DNA from: Hyphomicrobiales bacterium
Lineage (GTDB): Bacteria > Pseudomonadota > Alphaproteobacteria > Rhizobiales > Rhizobiaceae
Direction: 5' to 3'
NCBI GenBank assembly: GCA_900469445.1
Contig: UBXM01000023.1
Coordinates: 1-64,000 of the forward strand
DNA: 64,000 nt
Shown here: positions 57,389-64,000 of the stretch, in pieces
How the letters are laid out: every line of letters begins with the position of its first letter
How positions within the stretch are numbered: position 1 is the first letter of the stretch
Program-made: the position numbers and the translations under genes
The notes under the pieces: model-generated
Database searches by the model: none
Told to the model about the DNA's origin: nothing
The model's input: the letters and a program-made list of their open reading frames with translations, nothing else

Positions 57389-58440
57389 TGGGAAAGGTCG
57401 CGCGTTTCATCCTGCGCCGCAAAGGCGGAAAAGGTTGGCACTGGACCGATATCTTCACCTGGGTCTGGCTGGTGGGTGGGTTGATCATCATGTTCGGCCC
57501 GGCCGTCTGGCTGGTGTTTTCCTCGCTGAAAACACCGGCGGCGCTCGCCGAATTCCCGCCGTCGATCCTGCCCTATGTCACCAGTCAGGCGACTGTCGAA
57601 GGATATGACAAGCCGTTGATGCTCTATGACGCCAGGATGCCCGACGGTTCGACGCGGGTTCTCGCTGAAGTGCGGCGTATCGGGCTGGTGGCGCAGATGG
57701 TCGATCCCAAGGCGCCGGGAGAGATCGTCAAGGTCAATATCAACGACCGCACGCCGGTGCGAACCATGTCGTTCGCCACCAACAACTATACCGAACCCTT
57801 CGTACATTTCGATTTCCTGCGTTACCTGTGGAATTCGGTTTTCGTCACGGTGGTGGCGACTGTCATCACGCTGGTGGTCAATTCCATGGCGGCCTTCGCG
57901 CTGTCGAAATACGAGTTCAAAGGCAGGTCGGTGGCCATGCTCGTTATCCTCGCGACGCTGATGGTGCCGCTATCGGTGATCATGGTGCCGCTTTATTCGA
58001 TCATCTCTTCGCTTGGCCTGTTCAACAGTCTCTGGGGTGTCATCCTGCCGACGGTGGCGACGCCGACCGGGGTGTTCATCCTGCGGCAATATATGCTGAC
58101 CATTCCCGACGAACTGATCGATGCGGCGCGCATGGACAAGGCATCGGAATGGCAGATTTATTGGCGCATCGTGCTGCCGCTGACCGCACCGGCTCTGGCG
58201 GTTCTGGCGATCTTTTCGGTCGTCTGGCGCTGGAACGACTTCCTGTGGCCGCTGATCGTGCTGTCGCGGCGTGAGCTTTACACCCTGCAGGTGGGCTTGA
58301 GCATCTATTCCGGCGAACTCAATGTGCAGTGGCACTTCATTCTGGCGATGACCGTCGTCACCATGATCCCGGTCGTGCTGGTCTTCATTTTCCTGCAGCG
58401 TTTCATCACCACCGGCATTGCCGGCACCGGCCTGAAGTAA
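57388..58440 (+). CDS. CUT1 sugar ABC transporter, permease 2 with large periplasmic insert
   Basis: The 350-residue permease has one helix (about residues 28-48). An unusual periplasmic segment of about 85 residues follows ('VTSQATVEGYDKPLMLYDAR' onwards), then the five remaining helices. The coupling loop is 'IDAARMDKASEWQIYWRIVLP'. The usual length is about 280, so the insert is extra and may contact the binding protein. It overlaps the previous gene by 1 nt. Confidence 0.88.
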   Translation: MGKVARFILRRKGGKGWHWTDIFTWVWLVGGLIIMFGPAVWLVFSSLKTPAALAEFPPSILPYVTSQATVEGYDKPLMLYDARMPDGSTRVLAEVRRIGLVAQMVDPKAPGEIVKVNINDRTPVRTMSFATNNYTEPFVHFDFLRYLWNSVFVTVVATVITLVVNSMAAFALSKYEFKGRSVAMLVILATLMVPLSVIMVPLYSIISSLGLFNSLWGVILPTVATPTGVFILRQYMLTIPDELIDAARMDKASEWQIYWRIVLPLTAPALAVLAIFSVVWRWNDFLWPLIVLSRRELYTLQVGLSIYSGELNVQWHFILAMTVVTMIPVVLVFIFLQRFITTGIAGTGLK

Positions 58441-58449
58441 GGGACACCG

Positions 58450-59547
58450 ATGGGCGAAATCAAACTCACCGACGTCAAGAAATCGTTTGGCGCACTCGCG
58501 GTCCTCAAGGATATCGACCTGCATATCAAGGATGGCGAATTCGTCGTTTTTGTCGGCCCGTCCGGCTGCGGAAAATCGACCCTGCTGCGCACCATTGCCG
58601 GGCTGGAAAAGGTGACCAGCGGCGAAATCGAAATCGACGGCAAACGCGTCAATGACGTGACGGCGGCCGATCGCGGGCTTGCCATGGTATTCCAGTCCTA
58701 TGCGCTCTACCCACACATGAGCGTGCGTCAAAACCTCGCTTTCGGGCTGGAAAATTCCAACATGCCGAAGGCCGAGATCACCGAACGCATCAATGAAGCC
58801 GCACGCATGCTGGAAATCGAGGCCTATATGGATCGTCGTCCGGGCCAGCTTTCCGGCGGGCAGCGCCAGCGTGTCGCCATCGGCCGCGCCATCGTGCGCC
58901 GCCCGACGGCATTTCTGCTGGATGAGCCGCTCTCCAACCTCGATGCCGAACTGCGTGTCTCGACACGGGCGGAACTGGCGGCGCTGCATGCGCGGCTGGG
59001 CTCGACGATGATCTATGTCACCCACGATCAGGTCGAGGCGATGACCTTGGCGCATCGCATCGTCGTCATGCGGGCCGGCAAGATCGAGCAGGTCGGCACA
59101 CCGCTGGAGCTTTACAACGAGCCGGCCAACCGATTCGTGGCGGGTTTTATCGGCGCGCCGCATATGAACTTTCTGAAGGCCGATGTGGTGGCCGTGTCTT
59201 CCGGTTCGGCGACGCTCACCTTCGCCGGCGGTTATCGTGCGGATCTGCAGACCGGGCATGCGAAATTGCAGGTTGGCGACAAGGTGACTGTTGGCGTGCG
59301 GCCGCAACATCTGATGGTCAGCAATGATCCGCAACATCCGGCCGCAAAACTCTATCTGGTCGAGGCGCTGGGCTCGGAAACCGTCGTGCATGGCGATATC
59401 GGCGGCGAAAAGCTGTTGGCGGTGCTGCCGGGTCAGCAGCGGCTGACTGCGGGAGAGACGGTGCGTTTCGACCTGTCGAAACCGGTCCTGCATGTGTTCG
59501 ACGACAATGGCCACCGCCTGTTCACCCATCCGGGAAGCGGCGCCTAA
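58450..59547 (+). CDS. CUT1 sugar ABC transporter, ATP-binding protein (pectin-oligomer locus)
   Basis: The 365-residue ATPase has Walker A GPSGCGKS, signature LSGGQRQR, Walker [12 protein letters not shown] and a C-terminal TOBE domain ('[10 protein letters not shown]'). It energises the preceding permease pair. It is convergent with the monooxygenase gene, whose stop is 3 nt away, so no room for a separate terminator is seen. Confidence 0.9.
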   Translation: MGEIKLTDVKKSFGALAVLKDIDLHIKDGEFVVFVGPSGCGKSTLLRTIAGLEKVTSGEIEIDGKRVNDVTAADRGLAMVFQSYALYPHMSVRQNLAFGLENSNMPKAEITERINEAARMLEIEAYMDRRPGQLSGGQRQRVAIGRAIVRRPTAFLLDEPLSNLDAELRVSTRAELAALHARLGSTMIYVTHDQVEAMTLAHRIVVMRAGKIEQVGTPLELYNEPANRFVAGFIGAPHMNFLKADVVAVSSGSATLTFAGGYRADLQTGHAKLQVGDKVTVGVRPQHLMVSNDPQHPAAKLYLVEALGSETVVHGDIGGEKLLAVLPGQQRLTAGETVRFDLSKPVLHVFDDNGHRLFTHPGSGA

Positions 59548-59550
59548 AAC

Positions 59551-60708
59551 CTATCGACGTTCGCCTGTGCCAAGTGGCGTGGCGGGCGTCTCTTTTGGCA
59601 CGCGGCCATAGGCATGCGGCAGCGAGCAGGTTTTTAAGTGCGGCAGAACCTTTGTGCCAAAATGTTCGGCCTCGTCGAGATGCGGATAACCGGAAAAGAT
59701 GAAGGCCCGAATGCCCATTTTTCGATAGGCCTCTATTTCCGAAAGCACCTGATCCGTGGAGCCGACAATGGCGGCGCCGCAGCCGGAACGGGCGCGGCCG
59801 ATGCCGGTCCAGAGATGCAGCTCCACGTAACCGAACTGGTCGGCCAGTTCGCGGGCGCGGGCCTGATGCGATACGCCGAGCGAGATGCTGTCATGCGCGC
59901 GTTCGCGGATCAGCTTGCCGTATTCGTCATCGAGTTTCGAGACGAGGTGTTCCGCATATTCGCGCGCTTCCTGTTCGGTATCGCGCACGATCATGTGGAC
60001 GCGCAGACCATAATCGAGCACCCGACCATGCGCCTCGGCGCGAGCATGCACGGCCCGCATGCGTTCCGCCAGCTGTTCCTTCGGTTCCGGCCACATCAGA
60101 TAGACGTCGCATTGCGCGCCGCACAGCTCCAGCGCATCCGGTGAGTAACCGCCGAAATAAAGCAACGGTCCACCATTCTGCTGGTAGGGGCGGGCGGGTT
60201 CGGTGGATACGTTCTTGAACTGGTAGATCTCGCCATCGTGGTCGATCGTGTCGCGCGTCCAGGCCTGTCGCAGGATCTGCACGACCTCGTGGCTGCGGCG
60301 ATAGCGATAGGCGCTGTCGGCGACCTCGCCCGGGAAATCGGAACTGATGACGTTTAGTGTCAGCCGCCCTTTCAGCATGTGATCGAGCGTGGCCACGGTG
60401 CGCGCCAGCATGATCGGCTGCATCTCGCCGCAGCGGATGGCGGCGAGAAGATTGATGCGCTCGGTCATCGGTGCGCAGGCGGCGACAAAGCTCAGCGTGT
60501 CCTGTCCGACCTGATAGGAAGAGGGGCAGAGGATGTTGCGAAAACCCAGCGTCTCCGCCTTTTTGACGATGTCGGAGCAATGGTCGAAGCTGGAGCGCAG
60601 GGCGCCGTCGGGCACGCCGAGAAAGGCGTAATCGTCGGAGCAGAGCGCGGAAAACCACGAAACTTCGGATGCGTCGAGATCGGCGGATCGGACGGGCACA
60701 ACGGTCAT
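59551..60708 (-). CDS. SsuD-like FMN-dependent monooxygenase (LLM class)
   Basis: The 385-residue protein belongs to the bacterial luciferase-like family, closest in style to alkanesulfonate monooxygenase SsuD. 'LSFVAACAPMTERINLLAAI', 'ATLDHMLKGRLTLNVISSDF' and 'LLYFGGYSPDALELCG' are SsuD-type features. Such enzymes use FMNH2 from a separate flavin reductase, which is not in the window. The ATG at 60708 has an AGGAG site; the frame extends to 60750 without one. It is divergent from a GntR gene and may be controlled by it. Candidate substrates include organosulfonates, but sugar-linked sulfonates are only a guess. Confidence 0.8.
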   Translation of the reverse strand: MTVVPVRSADLDASEVSWFSALCSDDYAFLGVPDGALRSSFDHCSDIVKKAETLGFRNILCPSSYQVGQDTLSFVAACAPMTERINLLAAIRCGEMQPIMLARTVATLDHMLKGRLTLNVISSDFPGEVADSAYRYRRSHEVVQILRQAWTRDTIDHDGEIYQFKNVSTEPARPYQQNGGPLLYFGGYSPDALELCGAQCDVYLMWPEPKEQLAERMRAVHARAEAHGRVLDYGLRVHMIVRDTEQEAREYAEHLVSKLDDEYGKLIRERAHDSISLGVSHQARARELADQFGYVELHLWTGIGRARSGCGAAIVGSTDQVLSEIEAYRKMGIRAFIFSGYPHLDEAEHFGTKVLPHLKTCSLPHAYGRVPKETPATPLGTGERR

Positions 60709-60754
60709 CGGAATTCTCCTCCCCGAGATCGATTGTCTGTTGCGTAACATCGCG

Positions 60755-60770
60755 ATTGATGTAAATCAAT
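60755..60770. promoter_or_regulatory. Candidate GntR operator
   Basis: ATTGAT-GTAA-ATCAAT is a perfect interrupted palindrome between the divergent monooxygenase and GntR genes, about 46 nt from the monooxygenase start and 37 nt from the GntR start. The position suits a self-regulated divergent promoter. Confidence 0.4.
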
Positions 60771-60806
60771 AGTGTATCAATTTGGCTGCGCGTGATGGGA
60801 GACGGC

Positions 60807-61511
60807 ATGCAGCAGACATCCGGCAGCCTGCCGATCTATCTGCAGATCACCGAACTTCTGATCCGCGACATTGCCAGTGGCCGCCTGATCGACGGCGAAA
60901 AGCTGCCGCCGGAACGGGAGATGTCGGAAAAGCTCGGTATCGCCACCGGCACGCTACGCAAGGCGCTGGCGGAACTGCAATCGCGCGGCATGCTGGAGCG
61001 GGTGCAGGGCTCGGGCAATTACGTGCGCGCCGTCAGCGATCCGAAAAGCATCTATGCGATGTTCCGGCTGGAACTGCTGGACGGCGGCGGACTTCCCACG
61101 GCGGATATTCTCGATGTGCAGCGTTTGCCAAAACCTGGCGATTTGCCGGATTTCGGAACGTCTAACGAGGGGCATCGCATCCGCCGTGTCCGTAAACTGT
61201 CCGGCAAGGTGGCGGCGCTGGAAGAGATCTGGCTGGATGGCGATTACGTCGAAACCATCCGGGCGGAAGAGCTTTCGGAGTCGCTTTACCTCTATTATCG
61301 CGAGGCTCTCGGTCTCTGGATCGTGCGAGCGGAGGACAGCATCGGTCTCGATATGGTGCCTGACTGGGCACCAAAAAGTTTTGGCCGCCGGGCGGGAGAG
61401 CCGGCGGTGCAGGTGCTGCGTGTCAGCGAAGCGCAGGATGGCAAACGGGCGGAGGTTTCGCGCACATGGATCGACCATGCGGTCGCTCACTATGTGTCGC
61501 GGCTGAAATGA
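60807..61511 (+). CDS. GntR-family regulator (HutC/UTRA type)
   Basis: The 234-residue protein has a GntR winged HTH ('PIYLQITELLIRDIASGRLI', 'LPPEREMSEKLGIATGTLRKAL', about residues 8-70) and a C-terminal UTRA ligand-binding domain (about 90-230, ending 'SRTWIDHAVAHYVSRLK'). In-frame starts at 60792 and 60795 exist, but the ATG at 60807 has a GGGAGA site. It precedes the Gfo/Idh/MocA gene by 26 nt and probably controls that gene and the divergent monooxygenase. Confidence 0.85.
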   Translation: MQQTSGSLPIYLQITELLIRDIASGRLIDGEKLPPEREMSEKLGIATGTLRKALAELQSRGMLERVQGSGNYVRAVSDPKSIYAMFRLELLDGGGLPTADILDVQRLPKPGDLPDFGTSNEGHRIRRVRKLSGKVAALEEIWLDGDYVETIRAEELSESLYLYYREALGLWIVRAEDSIGLDMVPDWAPKSFGRRAGEPAVQVLRVSEAQDGKRAEVSRTWIDHAVAHYVSRLK

Positions 61512-61537
61512 CTGGCGCGAAATGAAAGGGAGGAGAG

Positions 61538-62653
61538 ATGGCAGTGCGTTACGGTGTGATTGGCTGCGGCATGATGGGGCAGGAGCATTTGCGCAATCTG
61601 GCGCTTCTGCCGGATGCGGATGTGGTGGCGATTTTTGAACCGGATGCGAGCATGAGGTCTCGCGCCGCCGAGATTGCTCCGAATGCCCGCATGGTCGGGT
61701 CAGTGCCAGAGCTTCTGGCCATCGAGCCGATCGATTGCCTGTTGATCGCCAGCCCCAATCATTTTCATCTCGGTCAGATGGAGGAGATCGCGGCGATCCG
61801 GCCGCTGCCGGTTCTGGTGGAAAAACCGCTATTCACCGGCGCCGACGACATCGCCCGCATCGAGACCTTGCGCGAAAAATATCCGGCGCCGATCTGGGTG
61901 GCGATGGAATATCGTTACATGCCGCCGGTGGCGCGGCTGATCGCAGAGGCTGAAGCCGCAACCGGCGGCATCCGCATGCTGACCATTCGCGAACACCGTT
62001 TTCCCTTCCTGAAAAAGGTCGGCGACTGGAACCGTTTCAACAGCCGGACAGGCGGCACGATGGTGGAAAAATGCTGCCATTTTTTCGATCTGATGCGGCT
62101 GATCCTGAAATCCGATCCGGTGCGCATCATGGCGTCTGGCGGGCAGGCGGTGAACCATGCCGATGAGCGATATGACGGTCTGCAGCCGGATATCTGGGAC
62201 CACGGTTATGCGATCGTCGATTTCGCCTCCGGTGCCCGCGCCATGCTGGAACTCTGCATGTTCGCCGAAGGGTCACGGTATCAGGAGGAGATTTCGGCCA
62301 TCGGGCCGGATGGCAAGATCGAATGCAAGGTGCCGGGGCCGGGGCGTTTCTGGCCGGAGCATCTCGGCAGCCCGCCGGTCGCCAAGGTGATCGTGTCACC
62401 GCGCGAGCCGCAGGGACGGCGCGCGATCGATATACCGGTCGATCCGGCACTGCTGAATGCCGGCGACCATAACGGCTCGACCTTCTACCAGCATCAACGG
62501 TTCTTGCGCGCCGTCAGAGGCGATGGACCGGTGGAGGTGACGGTAGAGGACGGAAAATGGGCGGTGCTGATGGGACTAGCGGCACAAAAATCCGCTATAA
62601 CTGGCCAGGTCGTGGAGTTCTGCTCTGAACCGCACACTGATTTAACACGATAA
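61538..62653 (+). CDS. Gfo/Idh/MocA-family oxidoreductase
   Basis: The 371-residue dehydrogenase has a nucleotide motif (VIGCGMMGQEH, about residues 7-17) and the family EKP motif ('VLVEKPLFTG', about 93-102). It has a C-terminal beta-sheet domain with 'EYRYMPPVARLI'. A GGGAGGAGAG site precedes the ATG. Members oxidise sugars, inositols and related polyols with NAD(P). It is co-transcribed with the GntR regulator. Confidence 0.88.
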   Translation: MAVRYGVIGCGMMGQEHLRNLALLPDADVVAIFEPDASMRSRAAEIAPNARMVGSVPELLAIEPIDCLLIASPNHFHLGQMEEIAAIRPLPVLVEKPLFTGADDIARIETLREKYPAPIWVAMEYRYMPPVARLIAEAEAATGGIRMLTIREHRFPFLKKVGDWNRFNSRTGGTMVEKCCHFFDLMRLILKSDPVRIMASGGQAVNHADERYDGLQPDIWDHGYAIVDFASGARAMLELCMFAEGSRYQEEISAIGPDGKIECKVPGPGRFWPEHLGSPPVAKVIVSPREPQGRRAIDIPVDPALLNAGDHNGSTFYQHQRFLRAVRGDGPVEVTVEDGKWAVLMGLAAQKSAITGQVVEFCSEPHTDLTR

Positions 62654-62974
62654 CCGGAATGCGGCTCGTGGAGTTACTTCCACTAGATTGTGTCCTCTTC
62701 AAGCATGTTCCCTCCGGGCATCTTACTGCGGGTGTTGATTGCCAGAACTGGCAAGCAAGTATCTGGGCAGCCGATGCTCCGGCACCTCTTGGAGCGCTAG
62801 ATGAGGCGAGAGGGGAAGGAGGCGCGAAGAGCCCTAATCATTGTAATAATTGAGATTCTAACGAAGTCTCAGATTCGCTCGATGTCATGGCGCTGTCATG
62901 AGGAGCAGAAATAGTCGGCCATCCTCGCGCTTCTTTAGCGCTCGTTCACACCCCCAAGGATGGAGGACCTTCCC
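62654..62974. other. Intergenic stretch before the acidic repeat protein
   Basis: It holds the promoter of the last gene. A plus-strand ORF (62659-62853) has no recognised relatives and no good ribosome-binding site. Nothing else is recognised. Confidence 0.4.
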
Positions 62975-64000
62975 ATGCGTCTCGACGGCAACTCCCGCAC
63001 CCAAGATAGCAATCCGACCGGTCCAGAGGCAGGCAATCTGTTCGATGTCATTCTTCGCGTTGCTCAGAAACAGGGCGGCGATGACAAGCCCGATTACCGC
63101 ATGGCGACCGACAACGAGGTCTGGCCGGATGTGCGCGACACCGAGATTGTCGATGTGCCCGGAGAGGCGAAGACAAAGGATGGTGCGGCCGGCGAAGACG
63201 TGATCGCGTTCAAGGCGGACGGCGAAACGGTGGTGGTGAAGCGCGACGTCAATCCGCGCCTGTTCGAATATATCGACGGCATCAAGGGCATGGCCGGTGC
63301 CGAAATGAACACGATGCAGCAGCGTGATGAACGTATCCTGCGCAATGACGAAACCCTGCCTTTGCAGGACCTGAAGGACATCACCGCCTGGATGGTGGAT
63401 GGCAAGGTGTTGACCTATACCGCCAAGGACAAGGACGGCAACGGCATTGCCATCAGCAAAGAACTGACGCCGGATTTCTTCGACAAGGTCGACGCGTTGC
63501 AGAAGGGCAATGACAAGGGATTTGCCCTGAAAACGGACGGTGCGCTGATTTCTCCGGAAGATCTGGCCAAGGCCGAAATCCTGCCGCCGGATGAGCGCAA
63601 CGGCTTTATCGGCCTGACCGTCAATGGCGAAAAGATCCATGTTTCTGAAGAGGTGACACCGGAAGTCTACGATCAGGTGGCCACCTACCAGAAAAGCCAG
63701 GCCGATATCAAAACTTCGGAAGACGACGGTTACAAGCTGGCAGGCCCCAACGATTACCCGGATGACAAGGATATTGTCCGCTGGGGCATGGCGGACGAAT
63801 TCGACAATGGTCTCATCCGTTTCGAAACGAAGAACGGCGACAAGTTCGTCGTGTCCGAATTGACCAACAAGCCGCTCTATGACCGGATCGTTGAAAAGGC
63901 TGAAGGTACGCAGTCCGGTGACGTAGATTCCATCCGCAAGGATTTTGGCATTCCTTCCCCGTCCGAACTCAGTGTCTTCGAGCAGAAAACCGATGTCGAT
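62975..64000 (+). CDS. Acidic protein with four internal repeats (partial, runs off the window)
   Basis: The frame is open from an ATG with a GGAGGA site 7 nt upstream to the window edge, giving at least 342 residues. The protein is strongly acidic and has no signal peptide. Four related segments share a pattern of an exposed strand, then Val/Leu-Thr/Asn-Pro (or Asn-Lys-Pro), two residues, Phe/Tyr and a helix: 'VVKRDVNPRLFEYIDGIKG' (about 86), 'IAISKELTPDFFDKVDALQK' (about 158), 'IHVSEEVTPEVYDQVATYQK' (about 221) and 'FVVSELTNKPLYDRIVEKAE' (about 291). They are 63-72 residues apart. I do not know the family. The repeats suggest a modular protein, perhaps a secreted or binding protein; no N-terminal secretion signal is seen. 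The 3' end lies beyond the window. Confidence 0.65.
   Translation, partial: MRLDGNSRTQDSNPTGPEAGNLFDVILRVAQKQGGDDKPDYRMATDNEVWPDVRDTEIVDVPGEAKTKDGAAGEDVIAFKADGETVVVKRDVNPRLFEYIDGIKGMAGAEMNTMQQRDERILRNDETLPLQDLKDITAWMVDGKVLTYTAKDKDGNGIAISKELTPDFFDKVDALQKGNDKGFALKTDGALISPEDLAKAEILPPDERNGFIGLTVNGEKIHVSEEVTPEVYDQVATYQKSQADIKTSEDDGYKLAGPNDYPDDKDIVRWGMADEFDNGLIRFETKNGDKFVVSELTNKPLYDRIVEKAEGTQSGDVDSIRKDFGIPSPSELSVFEQKTDVD

Noticed and set aside
62659..62853. 64-codon ORF after the Gfo/Idh gene
   Set aside because: No ribosome-binding site and no relation to known proteins; it is in a promoter region.

Overview
The window is typical alpha-proteobacterial DNA of the Rhizobiaceae (Agrobacterium / Allorhizobium / Rhizobium group). 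Evidence: many ABC importers for plant sugars, a locus laid out like the Sinorhizobium meliloti agp alpha-galactoside system, a CatB-type acetyltransferase of the Agrobacterium kind, SyrB-like proteins, and a RIME-type palindromic repeat. From memory, two proteins near 29 kb match families named after Agrobacterium (Allorhizobium) vitis loci Avi_7169 and Avi_7170, so an A. vitis-like strain is plausible. The catabolic operons are tightly packed, with 4-nt overlaps and strong Shine-Dalgarno sites. The stretches at 18.0-19.1, 34.3-34.6, 38.2-38.5, 39.7-40.3 and 46.1-47.7 kb hold broken genes and mark the accessory joints. No tRNA, rRNA, CRISPR array or intact insertion sequence was seen.

Layout. 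(1) 1-72: tail of a CUT1 sugar-ABC ATPase, then a 30-residue membrane-like ORF on the minus strand. (2) 0.7-10.8 kb: alpha-galactoside locus with an AraC regulator, GH4 alpha-galactosidase, a peptide-type ABC importer (AgpABCD-like) and a second GH4 enzyme. Hairpins lie around the binding-protein gene. (3) 10.8-18.0 kb: AraC regulator divergent from a CUT1 sugar ABC operon that ends in a Gfo/Idh/MocA plus aldo/keto reductase fusion. (4) 18.2-18.7 kb: decayed serine-recombinase tail. (5) 19.1-34.3 kb: a 13-gene module with a LysR regulator, flavin monooxygenase, complete peptide-type ABC importer, M24-fold protein without most metal ligands, BisC-like molybdoenzyme, two CMD/AhpD-fold proteins, DUF885 protein and an alpha/beta hydrolase. 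This is the best candidate for an uncharacterised system. (6) 34.6-38.2 kb: cobalamin riboswitch, BtuFCD-like importer and a pseudoazurin.

(7) 38.5-40.3 kb: GFA-family protein, CatB acetyltransferase and an antitoxin remnant. (8) 40.3-46.1 kb (minus strand): LacI regulator, binding protein, two permeases (one frameshifted), ATPase and metallophosphoesterase. (9) 46.2-47.7 kb: agmatinase remnant and a carbon-nitrogen hydrolase split by an in-frame stop. (10) 47.9-49.1 kb: two SyrB-like genes separated by a hairpin. (11) 49.2-59.5 kb: pectin-oligomer locus with a LacI regulator and candidate operator, GH105 hydrolase, KduI, a large unrecognised 826-residue protein and a CUT1 importer with a RIME element inside the operon. 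(12) 59.5-62.7 kb: SsuD-like flavin monooxygenase divergent from a GntR regulator and a Gfo/Idh/MocA dehydrogenase. (13) 62.97 kb to the end: start of an acidic protein with four internal repeats, cut by the window edge.

Most of the DNA serves scavenging of plant-derived carbon. Each module pairs one regulator with one importer and a few cytoplasmic enzymes that process the imported compound. All family assignments are by eye from the translated sequence; no database search was run.
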